From Nostoc sp. TH1S01 (lineage in GTDB: Bacteria > Cyanobacteriota > Cyanobacteriia > Cyanobacteriales > Nostocaceae), in the NCBI GenBank assembly GCA_018993265.1, contig JAGKSW010000153.1:1-39241 (forward strand): 39,241 nucleotides of DNA, in the 5' to 3' direction. A model generated the notes under the pieces. The model worked only from the letters and a program-made list of their open reading frames with translations. It searched no databases and had not been told where the DNA came from. Below, in pieces: positions 27,355 through 34,889 of this stretch. Made by a program: the position numbers and the translations under genes. Within the stretch, counting starts at the first letter, position 1; each line of letters begins with the position of its first letter.

Positions 27355-27689
27355 TTTTGCTCTTTGGATTGTTGCCAATAGGCTGCGGCAATTGTTTGTT
27401 TTTTGAAAGTATTTATCAAATTGATAGGTTGATGGTGATAGCTGTATGCTTAAACCTTTTTTATCTGCTGATCGGGGAAAGATGAGATATGTTTTCAAGT
27501 TGTGAAATAAGGTACGTTTCACCTGATACTAAGCGCGTCAGCAAAACTATTTAGGCTTTTAAGTTTTAGAGTTTGTATGACAAAATCCAGGAATACTGAT
27601 AAACTTCTAACCATCACTTTCTTACTTGCAACTTTGAATCATTATCTTGGCATTTAAACATGAGACTATCGCTAACTATTCTCATTATG

Positions 27690-27708
27690 GATATTACACG
27701 ATAATATC
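27690..27708. promoter_or_regulatory. Candidate Fur-type box GATATTA-CACGA-TAATATC
   Basis: Perfect 7-base arms flank a 5-base centre, 19 bases in all. The length and the GAT(A/T)AT...ATATC edges resemble Fur operators. It lies about 335 bases before the proposed receptor start, next to a further ATTCTCATTAT stretch. Iron repression of the receptor operon is expected for such genes, but the site is a visual match only. Confidence 0.4.
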
Positions 27709-27842
27709 TTTTAAATCAATCTTAGGCAAAGATAAACTTGATACATCTTTGAAAGCTTGAGTTTTCGCAGAAAACATATTACTCTGGACAGCCGTTTGGT
27801 AGAAAATATAATAGTTATGCTCCAAACTTGTTTTGAGACTAG

Positions 27843-27868
27843 TTTTTGAGAAATATAAGCCTCAAAAA
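27843..27868 (-). terminator. AT-rich stem-loop after the ATPase gene
   Basis: Perfect 8-base arms (TTTTTGAG and CTCAAAAA) with a 10-base loop lie about 42 bases after the stop codon of the ABC ATPase gene. It may mark the end of the acylase-permease-ATPase operon. The stem is weak and no T-run follows it, so it could also be an operator. Confidence 0.3.
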
Positions 27869-27909
27869 TTAGACCATGAGTATAAATTAAGTAGCTAGAT
27901 ACTTTACTG

Positions 27910-28707
27910 TTAATAACTTTTCTTTGCCTTTCGCCCTATTGGTACACACATTGGGGTTTCCACAACTGGGTCAGAAACAATGCGACAATCTAACCCAAAA
28001 ACTTCTTGTACCATCTCCTCAGTCATTACTTGCTTCGGTTCGCCAGCAGTATAAATCCGGCCTTCTTTGACTGCAACTAAATAATCTGCATAACGACAAG
28101 CTTGATTTAAATCATGCAATACCATCACAATGGTTCTGTTCTGAGTTTGGTTCAACTCATACAACAAATCCAACACTTCTATTTGATGCGCCAAATCTAA
28201 AAAAGTAGTCGGCTCATCCAATAATAAAATATCTGTATCTTGTGCCAGTGCCATTGCAATCCAAGCTCGTTGTCGCTGTCCACCAGACAAGGTATCTAAT
28301 GCTCTATCTGCCAATTTTAATAAATCTGTAATCTCAAGCGCCTGCTGGACAATTTTTTCATCTTTGGCAGACCACTGCTGCAACCAATTTTGATAAGGAT
28401 AACGGCCTTGCGCTACCAAATCTCTAACTGTTAACCCTTCTGGTGCGACGGGACTCTGGGGTAAAATTCCTAACTGCTGTGCGACTTCTTTGGTAGAAAG
28501 CTTCAGAATAGACTCTCCATCAATATATACTGCACCGCTATATGGTTTGAGTAATCTTGCTAAACCTCGTAATAAAGTTGATTTACCGCAACCGTTAGCA
28601 CCAACTAAAGCACTAATTTGTCCTGTTGGGATTGCTAAGTTCAAGTCACGGATAATTGGTACGCCATCATAAGCCAAAGATAGACTTTTAGTTGAGAGTC
28701 CTTTCAT
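27910..28707 (-). CDS. Iron-siderophore ABC transporter ATP-binding protein (FecE/FhuC type)
   Basis: This 265-residue ATPase has Walker [10 protein letters not shown] (residues 36-44), signature LSGGQRQR (near 140), Walker B ILLLDEP followed by TTFLD, and a switch histidine in MVLHDLNQA. The [20 protein letters not shown] region and the [16 protein letters not shown]-terminus are typical of FecE/FhuC/BtuD-type proteins. It powers the two neighbouring permeases and lies 18 bases after the second of them. A short degenerate copy of its Walker A region lies at 34150-34284. Confidence 0.95.
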   Translation of the reverse strand: MKGLSTKSLSLAYDGVPIIRDLNLAIPTGQISALVGANGCGKSTLLRGLARLLKPYSGAVYIDGESILKLSTKEVAQQLGILPQSPVAPEGLTVRDLVAQGRYPYQNWLQQWSAKDEKIVQQALEITDLLKLADRALDTLSGGQRQRAWIAMALAQDTDILLLDEPTTFLDLAHQIEVLDLLYELNQTQNRTIVMVLHDLNQACRYADYLVAVKEGRIYTAGEPKQVMTEEMVQEVFGLDCRIVSDPVVETPMCVPIGRKAKKSY

Positions 28708-28725
28708 AAATAAGATTTTGTAAGT

Positions 28726-29766
28726 TTATTTTTTACGATTACTAATTAGCAAATAAAGAAAATAGGGTGCGCCAATAGCTGCTGTCACTACTCCACAAGG
28801 AATTTCGATAGGTGCAAACAAAGTTCGCCCTAATAAATCTGCGAGAACAACAAGCATTCCACCTAACAGTGCGGCGATGGGAATCAACCCTTGATGATTG
28901 GGCCCTACTAACTGTCTTCCTATATGCGGGGCAATTAAACCAACAAAACTGATCATTCCGGCTGTGGCTACTGATGCACCTGCTAAAGCTACACCCACTA
29001 GCACGAGTAAACCACGTTGCCATTCCACATGAGTACCTAAACCTTTGGCAACATCATCTCCTAAATTTAAAGCGTTCAAATGCCTTGCTAGTATTAATGA
29101 TGTTGGTATAAGAACTATCAACCAAGGCAATAAAGCTAATACTTGCTCCCAAGTTCTGCCATACACACTACCAGCTAACCACACCAAAGCATCACTGACG
29201 CTATAAATTTCGCCAAAGGTAATTAATAAGCTGGTGAAAGCGCTGGCGATCGCAGAAAAGCCAACACCCATTAAAATAAACAGCAGAGGGGAACTACCAT
29301 TGTTCCAAGCTAAGGAGTAAATTAAACTAGCCATCAATAAAGCACCTGCAAAAGCGGATAAAGGCAATAGATAAATTGGTGCTGATGGAAACAGTACAAT
29401 TACGGTAACAGCTGCGAGACTTGCTCCAGCATTGATCCCAATAATAGCCGGGTCAGCTAGTGGATTACGTGTTAGACCTTGAAAAATAGTGCCAGAAATA
29501 GCCAGTCCCACCCCGACCATGAAAGCAACCAGGGTACGCGGTAAGCGCAGATTATAAATTACAAAAGCATGATCCCGGTTGCCTGTATCTATCCCTAATA
29601 TAGTTTTGACAATATCTAAGGGCGACATTGGATATTCACCTCGTCTGATATTCATCACCATCGCCACCGCAATCACTGCTGCTAAACATAGCAGCATGAG
29701 TGGTACGCGTTTGTCTATCCGAAAAGATAGCCTTGGGTTACGGATGACTAGCCAATCAACCTTCAT
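28726..29766 (-). CDS. Iron-siderophore ABC transporter permease (FecD type)
   Basis: This 346-residue BtuC-family permease has about 9-10 membrane helices. It shows the family motifs NLRLPRTLVAFMVGVGLAISG, FQGLTRNPLADPAIIGINAG and FVGLIAPHIGRQLVG; the last lies in the loop that contacts the ATPase. It overlaps the upstream permease by 4 bases (ATGA type), so translation is probably coupled. With the partner permease it should form the heterodimeric channel for the ferric siderophore through the inner membrane. Confidence 0.95.
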   Translation of the reverse strand: MKVDWLVIRNPRLSFRIDKRVPLMLLCLAAVIAVAMVMNIRRGEYPMSPLDIVKTILGIDTGNRDHAFVIYNLRLPRTLVAFMVGVGLAISGTIFQGLTRNPLADPAIIGINAGASLAAVTVIVLFPSAPIYLLPLSAFAGALLMASLIYSLAWNNGSSPLLFILMGVGFSAIASAFTSLLITFGEIYSVSDALVWLAGSVYGRTWEQVLALLPWLIVLIPTSLILARHLNALNLGDDVAKGLGTHVEWQRGLLVLVGVALAGASVATAGMISFVGLIAPHIGRQLVGPNHQGLIPIAALLGGMLVVLADLLGRTLFAPIEIPCGVVTAAIGAPYFLYLLISNRKK

Positions 29767-30794
29767 CTTCTCACCTTTGCCTTAGCTAGATATACAAAGA
29801 AGGGTGCGCCGATAAGTGCAGTCATTACACCTACAGGTAATTCCTGGGGTTTGAGTAATACACGCGCAACAATATCTGCAATTAAGATTAAAACTGCCCC
29901 CACAATTGCGGAATAAGGCAAAATCCAACGGTAATCAGCTTTAACAAAAAATCTCACACTATGAGGAACTACTAAACCAATAAAACCGATTGGCCCTGCA
30001 AGAGCTACTGAACTTCCCGCCAGTAAAACGACGCTGATGGCAGTAATTATTTTTATCCAAGCTGTTTGTTGACCTAAGCCTTTGGCTACATCTTCTCCAA
30101 GACTCATGGTAGTAATTTGTCTACCAAGGGCAAAAGCAACTACTAATCCTATAACAACAAAAGGTAGAACTTGTAAGAGTATATTGATATCGCGGCCAGA
30201 TAATGAACCAGCTAACCAAAATCTAATTTCATTTAATGTTCGTTGACTAAGAATCAGGATAGCAGTGGTGAGGGAAGAAATCAGAGCCGTGAGAGCAGCA
30301 CCAGCCACTGTTAGATTCAGTGGGGTAGCTCCTCCTTTTCCCAAAGAGCCTAGACAATAGACTAATGTCGCTGTGGCTGCGGCACCCAACAAGGCGACAA
30401 TGGTTAAAACACTAGAAGAAGAACTGCCAAAAACAAAAATTGTCGCAACTACAGCCAGTGCTGCTCCTGACTCAATACCTAAAATCCCTGGATCTGCTAA
30501 GGGGTTGCGCGTCAAACCTTGCATTAAAGCTCCAGCAACTGCTAAAGCTGCTCCTACAAGGATACCAATCAGCGATCGCGGTAATCTCACCGTTTGAATT
30601 ACCAAGTGATTATAGGAACCGTCAAAGGTGACAAAAGATGCCAAAATCTCATCTAAAGGTATATCTGCTGCACCGAGAGTAACACTGTATACCAACAGGA
30701 TTAGCAAAAGAATTAGCCCAAAAACCAGACCTACTAAAGGTGATATTTGTAGCTTTTTTATGCCTCTAGGTAATGTTGTAGTTGCTTTTGCCAT
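29763..30794 (-). CDS. Iron-siderophore ABC transporter permease (FecC type)
   Basis: This is a 343-residue BtuC-family permease, the partner of the next gene. It shows VRLPRSLIGILVGAALAVAG, MQGLTRNPLADPGILGIESG and FIGLVVPHSVRFFV, and about 9-10 membrane helices. A short basic N-terminal tail precedes the first helix, which supports the chosen start. It lies 95 bases after the acylase gene on the same strand; no terminator is seen between them, so the acylase and the transporter genes may share a transcript. Confidence 0.95.
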   Translation of the reverse strand: MAKATTTLPRGIKKLQISPLVGLVFGLILLLILLVYSVTLGAADIPLDEILASFVTFDGSYNHLVIQTVRLPRSLIGILVGAALAVAGALMQGLTRNPLADPGILGIESGAALAVVATIFVFGSSSSSVLTIVALLGAAATATLVYCLGSLGKGGATPLNLTVAGAALTALISSLTTAILILSQRTLNEIRFWLAGSLSGRDINILLQVLPFVVIGLVVAFALGRQITTMSLGEDVAKGLGQQTAWIKIITAISVVLLAGSSVALAGPIGFIGLVVPHSVRFFVKADYRWILPYSAIVGAVLILIADIVARVLLKPQELPVGVMTALIGAPFFVYLAKAKVRR

Positions 30795-30889
30795 TCTCTT
30801 TGTGGTGCATCAAAAAATTATTTTCTGCCTTTTGGTTTGCCAGAGTGTTAGGTGCTGAATTTAGTACACCTACATCCCTCTCTACTGTT

Positions 30890-33013
30890 TTATAAGACTG
30901 TACGCTCCTCCAAGTGGGCTGTAATTTCCTGCCGAGTTCGCCAAATCGGACGTAATTGTTGGCGCGCAAAAAGTTGCAGTTGATCGCTAACATGAGGCGA
31001 ATTAGGTTGAGAAGCATTACCATAGCTGGTAAGAGCCTTTGCTTTGATTGGTTGGGAAAACTCAACAGCAGCAACATAAGAATCACCTCCGACTGCTTGG
31101 AAGTGTCCATCACCTGTTGGGGCAAAACTCAGAACACGGAAAATACCTTTATCGTCATTACCACCATTAGCTGGTAAATCTAGGTTGCCATACCGTAATC
31201 GGAAAACTTCACCCCAAGCTACATCTAGCTTTCCATAAGTCTTCTCTACTTTTGCTGCCACATCTGATAAGGCTTTGACTGCACTCTCAGGATCAGCTAA
31301 ACCATCAGGTGTTGTGCGTGGTGATTTTTCTTGCCAAGGAGTGCTAAACGTTTTATCTAAATCTAGATTGTCAACCCAAGAGTTAAACAGTACAGCACCT
31401 TTGCTATTTGCGTCCGTTTTCCGATTCCACGCTGCTAGAACATCGATGGCGCGGCGGACTAATTCATCTTGGGATTTTTGTGCAGCCCCAATCAAATCAT
31501 CTAGAATTCTGTCTGCTAATTCCATACGCGTAGAATGCTTGTAGGCAATCATTTCCTCAAAGGAAATACTGTCATCCTCAGCTAACATCTTGGCAGAAAT
31601 CTGCGCCCGAAAATCCATTGGCCCCCTTGGAGCAATATATGATGGATAATTTTCGGCTTTAATGGCGGTGGGAAATGTTGTAGTCCAAGGTGGGTCATTG
31701 GCATTTTGCAACCAGCCACTAGCAGGATCAATCACTTTGGGCAAATCTTGGTAAGGATGATTTTTAGTCCACAAAGTTTTGGATGTATCACCAGGAATAA
31801 TGCCTTGCCAGTATGCAAAGTCTCCTTGTTTACGTACAGGAACTAGACCGTTGAATAGGTGCATAATATGTCCTGCACGGTCGGCATACATGACAGTAAA
31901 CATAGGCAGTTGCAAACGTTGTAAAGCCTTCTGAAATTGGTTGAGATTTTTGGCTCTCGCCATATCCCACCATTGTTCTAAAACACAGGAACTGTCTTGT
32001 CCAACGACACGCAGGGCTAATACTTTGCCATCTTTTTCACTCACTACAGGCCCGTGAACCGAACTTTTAACGGTAAATATTTGTTCGCGCAACGAGCCAT
32101 TTTTTTGCTTGATTTTTAAGGGAAAGCTAGTTGTGTCAAACGGACGGACTTTGCCATCGAAGAGATAGCCGTCTTTTTGTAATTTCAGTTCGTAAGCATC
32201 CCATCCATCGTGAGTATTGACGGTATGAGTCCAACCTAAGTTATCGTTGAAGGCGATCGCTAATACAGGAATTCCCACCAAAGATGCCCCATAAGCATCT
32301 ATCCCAGGGGCAGTAATTTGCGCTTCGTACCACAAAAATAAATCTCCCCAAGGCAAGTGAGGGTTAGCTAACAGCATTGCCTTGCCACTTGCAGACCTTT
32401 TTGGTGCGATCGCCCAACCATTAGAGGCTGCTGGCGACTGATGTTGACTCACATCTGCAACACTCCCCTGATTGACCACAAAAGTAAACAGTAGTGCCCG
32501 TTGCAGGTGGCTGAGTATATCTTCTGGCTTGATAGGTAAGACAACTTCTACTTCATCGTCAATTAAATTGCGATGTTCTTTGGCATAGGCATTAATTCCA
32601 GTTGCAAAGGCATCTATATAACTCCGAAATGCTGGACTTTGTGCTTTATACCAAGTGGTTGCTCTTTTGGGTACACCCATTGTCAGTACCCATTTATCTG
32701 AATCTAAATATTCCTCTCCCCAATATTCGGCCGCCTTTCCCCGTGCTTGTCCATACAAGCGCAACAGCAAGTTCCCATGACTTTGCATTTGCGCCCACCC
32801 AAAGGCTTTAAAAGCATCTTGGGTGTTATTACCGTAAATATGTGGTATGCCGTAGGTATCCCAAAGAATTTCTGTATTTTTGGGTGCAGCGCTGATACTT
32901 TGGCTACTCATGGCCAAAATAAATATGATGCCCAGTAGAAAAGGTAATAATCTCCTGAATTGTTTCTGCCAGCCCAAAGGACTATTAAGCTTAGTTTTAG
33001 CCGTAAAAAACAT
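30890..33013 (-). CDS. Penicillin-acylase family Ntn hydrolase (PvdQ/AHL-acylase-like), periplasmic
   Basis: This 707-residue protein has a signal peptide (hydrophobic core about 21-36, cut likely after SISA) and the features of the penicillin-acylase family. The nucleophile is Ser197 in SNGW, which becomes the N-terminus of the beta chain after self-cleavage. FNDNLGWTHTVN supplies the oxyanion region, and LQNANDPPW is a motif seen in long-chain acylases such as PvdQ and AHL acylases. Such enzymes remove an acyl chain from an amide in the periplasm. In Pseudomonas, PvdQ removes the fatty acid from acylated pyoverdine precursor. Here the gene precedes the siderophore permease genes, and the nearby assembly line begins with a FAAL, so the acylated siderophore is a plausible substrate. 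Quorum-signal or recycling roles are alternatives. Family certain, substrate inferred. Confidence 0.92.
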   Translation of the reverse strand: MFFTAKTKLNSPLGWQKQFRRLLPFLLGIIFILAMSSQSISAAPKNTEILWDTYGIPHIYGNNTQDAFKAFGWAQMQSHGNLLLRLYGQARGKAAEYWGEEYLDSDKWVLTMGVPKRATTWYKAQSPAFRSYIDAFATGINAYAKEHRNLIDDEVEVVLPIKPEDILSHLQRALLFTFVVNQGSVADVSQHQSPAASNGWAIAPKRSASGKAMLLANPHLPWGDLFLWYEAQITAPGIDAYGASLVGIPVLAIAFNDNLGWTHTVNTHDGWDAYELKLQKDGYLFDGKVRPFDTTSFPLKIKQKNGSLREQIFTVKSSVHGPVVSEKDGKVLALRVVGQDSSCVLEQWWDMARAKNLNQFQKALQRLQLPMFTVMYADRAGHIMHLFNGLVPVRKQGDFAYWQGIIPGDTSKTLWTKNHPYQDLPKVIDPASGWLQNANDPPWTTTFPTAIKAENYPSYIAPRGPMDFRAQISAKMLAEDDSISFEEMIAYKHSTRMELADRILDDLIGAAQKSQDELVRRAIDVLAAWNRKTDANSKGAVLFNSWVDNLDLDKTFSTPWQEKSPRTTPDGLADPESAVKALSDVAAKVEKTYGKLDVAWGEVFRLRYGNLDLPANGGNDDKGIFRVLSFAPTGDGHFQAVGGDSYVAAVEFSQPIKAKALTSYGNASQPNSPHVSDQLQLFARQQLRPIWRTRQEITAHLEERTVL

Positions 33014-33027
33014 TTTATTTGCAGTAA

Positions 33028-33273
33028 AAAATTAAAGACTGCGATCGCCCAGCAGATATTAGCAAAACCACAGTTAGCGATCGCGGTGGAATAACAGCAT
33101 TCTTGCTCGATAATTCAAGCGATCGTCACTACACTCAAGCCCAGCAGTGGCAATGTGACTTTGCCACTAGTGCTAAACAGTTTGCTCATTCCCATCTGCT
33201 AGCCCCAAACCAGTTAAAAACCTCCTGCCAAGCTAACTGTTATTTTGAAAATAATGAAATATATTCGCAATAA
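33028..33273 (+). pseudogene. Possible relic of a protein-coding gene (no start codon)
   Basis: A plus-strand frame of 81 codons runs without a stop up to TAA at 33271. It has protein-like composition (for example SDRGGITAFLLDN and QFAHSHLLAP) and HIP1 sites of the kind found in genes. It has no ATG, and a stop codon lies just before it, so it is not an intact gene. It may be the 3' end of a lost gene, or chance. I do not recognise the family. Confidence 0.25.
33240..33254. promoter_or_regulatory. Candidate operator TTATTTT-G-AAAATAA
   Basis: This perfect 7-1-7 palindrome, about 225 bases before the acylase start codon, has the spacing of the 7-1-7 Fur model. It is almost pure A/T, so chance occurrence in this DNA is quite likely. 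Confidence 0.22.
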
Positions 33274-33689
33274 ACATTAAAATAAAATGGAACTGGTGTC
33301 AAGTTTAGTGAGTCTCGAATGCCCTAGATTAAAATTATGGGCAATTATTTTTGTTTGGCAGTATAAGTCTTGTTGTGGGTTACAGCTATAATCTGAAACT
33401 AGCTTTCAAATTTTATTACCCAAATTTGCACTTGATAGCTTCAAAACTTAACAAAAAATACTAGAACTCTTGCAAAAGTATTTTGTGGTATGATTAAAAG
33501 CTTTAAAATTTGTAATTAGGAAATTTGATTAGCAGTGAAATTTGAGAGAGCCAAACAGCTTACTTTAAGGAAATTTAAACGAATGACTGGAGTAAGGCGC
33601 TAGACCTTTGATTACATGGTTGATGTAATTAAAGCTTCAGAAAAAAACAAAAAGAAGTCAGGCCGCCGTCCTAACTAATTATTGAACTT

Positions 33690-34124
33690 TCAACGAATCA
33701 AAATCATTGTACCAATTAAAATCAAGCCAGTTCCTAATATCACTGGTAGGGTTAGCGGTTCCTGAAGAAAAAGTACTGAAAATATCAGCACTAAAACTAA
33801 ACTCGATTTGTCTAAAGGTGTGACTAAAGAAGCTTTCCCAACTTGTAAAGCACGAAAGTAAAACAACCAAGATAAGCCTGTGGACAACCCAGATAAGACG
33901 AGAAATAATAGGGTTTTTGAACTAATCGTCAGTATTGTATTTAGCTGTCCTTTAGCGACAACCCAACCCCAAACCATGATTAAAATTACTACTGTGCGGA
34001 TGGCGGTTGCTACATTGGAATTAATCGTTTCGACTCCAATCTTGGCAAATATCGTTGTCAAAGCTGCAAAAAATGCTGATAGCAAGGCATAAAATATACT
34101 AGTTGCTTCGTTGTTATCTAACAT
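33690..34124 (-). CDS. Small EamA/DMT-family membrane transporter
   Basis: This 144-residue protein has about five membrane helices and matches a single EamA repeat: FYALLSAFFAALTTIFAKIG at the start, SWLFYFRALQVGKASLVTPLDKSS in the middle, and LQEPLTLPVILGTGLILIGT at the end. Small one-repeat members are expected to work as dimers. The substrate is unknown; family members export metabolites or amino acids. The gene is not closely spaced with its neighbours and lies in a decayed region, downstream of a broken ABC ATPase gene on the same strand. Membership of the siderophore system is uncertain. Confidence 0.88.
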   Translation of the reverse strand: MLDNNEATSIFYALLSAFFAALTTIFAKIGVETINSNVATAIRTVVILIMVWGWVVAKGQLNTILTISSKTLLFLVLSGLSTGLSWLFYFRALQVGKASLVTPLDKSSLVLVLIFSVLFLQEPLTLPVILGTGLILIGTMILIR

Positions 34125-34149
34125 TTTTTATCCCCAATTGCATAAGTAA

Positions 34150-34284
34150 TTATTGAGAAGTACGATCAAGATGTACGGTACCAGCAATAGGTTTGAGCAA
34201 TCTGACTAAACCTCTTAATAAAGTTGATTTACCGCAACCATTCGCACCCACTAAAGCAGTAATTTTTTCCGTGGGAAGTGCCAA
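34150..34284 (-). pseudogene. Fragment of a FecE/FhuC-type ABC ATPase gene (Walker A region)
   Basis: The minus strand encodes about 44 residues, ending in a stop, that include [18 protein letters not shown] and VRLLKP. This closely matches residues about 22-65 of the intact ATPase at 27910-28707 ([18 protein letters not shown]). A stop codon directly precedes the homologous stretch, and everything after the Walker A region is missing. It is therefore a remnant truncated at both ends. DNA similarity to the intact gene is high by eye. Confidence 0.85.
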
Positions 34285-34447
34285 ATTTTAAGCAAGAAAT
34301 ATGTTTAAAAGATGTGAATCCACAAACAGAGGTAAGCAGTAAGTTTCAAGATTATACTGTATCTTTATTGGTAGATTTTTTCAACTGGCTATGTCGTTGT
34401 TTCATAAATAAACTTCAATAGTAGTCTGCCAAGAGAACTTTGCGTAG

Positions 34448-34560
34448 TAGCAGGGTGCGGGGGATGGGGGAATTCGACTGTAATCTCTCCCCTGCTCTCT
34501 GATCCTTTTTCCCCTGCCTCTTCACCCTTGCGCCCTGCACCCCTGCTGGGTTACTTCCCT
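34448..34560. repeat. GC-rich low-complexity tract with imperfect inverted symmetry
   Basis: A G-rich part (AGCAGGGTGCGGGGGATGGG from about 34450) is followed by a C-rich part with several CCCCTGC units, ending CCCTGCACCCCTGCT. The two ends are imperfectly complementary and could form a large hairpin. Similar C/G-rich tracts are common between Nostoc genes. No function is evident. Confidence 0.5.
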
Positions 34561-34595
34561 GCGGCCTTAATAATAAGTCTTTAACCAGACACGAT

Positions 34596-34715
34596 ATGCG
34601 ATCGCGCCAATTTGACAATCCTAGTCAACAGATTGCCTACTTAGGTAATTTTGTTACAAGTCAGCCGCTTAATTGAGGCGATCGCTCCAACTGCATTGAT
34701 ATCTGTTCTAAATGG
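34596..34715 (+). pseudogene. Broken copy of a FecB-type siderophore-binding protein gene
   Basis: On the plus strand, positions 34596-34673 encode RQFDNPSQQIAYLGNFVTSQ and then PLN, closely matching PQFDNPRQQIPYLGNFVTSQ of the intact binding protein (23541-24599). A stop follows at 34674. In the next frame from 34678 the DNA reads AIAPTALI, matching AIAPTVLI about 30 residues further on in the intact protein. The join coincides with a GCGATCGC octamer (34678-34685), and the left end of the homology also begins at such an octamer (34598-34605). The fragment cannot be functional. Confidence 0.85.
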
Positions 34716-34889
34716 GTGTAAAACTGGAGAGGTCTATTGCTCTTGGGTTAGGTTGGTGGAGTATGATTTACTCATAGCCTCTCTGTGCTGCTGTTGTCTT
34801 TACTTATTTACAGCTTACGCCCTGAGAGCTTTTTTTACTCAATTGCCGGCTTTTCAAACATCCTCTAAGAGAAGTTGAAATCCTTCAAC

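Larger units (their letters stand above)
27355..27909. other. Intergenic promoter region of the receptor operon
   Basis: This 555-base stretch without a credible gene holds a 19-base inverted repeat at 27690-27708 and a hairpin at 27843-27868 just after the ATPase stop codon. The 5' untranslated part next to the receptor is an AT-rich open frame continuing the receptor frame, but it lacks coding character. No RNA gene is recognised. Confidence 0.55.
33014..33689. other. Intergenic region upstream of the acylase gene
   Basis: These 676 bases hold the presumed promoter of the acylase-permease operon. They include several HIP1 sites near the acylase, an open plus-strand frame without a start codon (33028-33273) and an AT-rich palindrome (33240-33254). 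The rest, from about 33.3 to 33.69 kb, is AT-rich and I see no gene, RNA or strong repeat in it. Confidence 0.5.
34125..34889. other. Intergenic zone with gene relics and low-complexity repeats
   Basis: These 765 bases lie between the EamA gene and the kinase genes. They contain a FecE-type ATPase fragment (34150-34284, minus), a GC-rich low-complexity tract (about 34448-34560) and a FecB-type fragment (34596 to about 34715, plus). From about 34715 to 34889 the plus strand includes GGAGAGGTCTATTGC, which may be a very degraded C-terminal part of the binding protein. No intact gene is supported here. Confidence 0.55.

Noticed and set aside
27355-27522. N-terminal 56-codon extension of the receptor frame
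   Set aside because: It precedes a complete signal peptide and has no secretion or coding features, so I treat it as leader DNA.
30766-31125. 119-codon minus-strand frame overlapping the acylase and FecC-type genes
   Set aside because: It lies mostly in another frame of the acylase gene and has no recognisable domain.
30890-33013. Acylase as a beta-lactam resistance enzyme
   Set aside because: The family name suggests penicillin, but the NANDPPW motif and the siderophore setting point to acyl-amide substrates with longer chains.
34448-34475. Second G-quadruplex candidate
   Set aside because: Only three separate long G runs are present, so the four-run pattern is not met without splitting a run.
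34415-34618. 67-codon minus-strand frame
   Set aside because: It is a translation of the GC-rich low-complexity tract.
34651-34878. 75-codon plus-strand frame with an ATG
   Set aside because: Its start region is the out-of-frame part of the binding-protein relic (AIAPTALI); the rest is cysteine- and leucine-rich and unconvincing as a gene.
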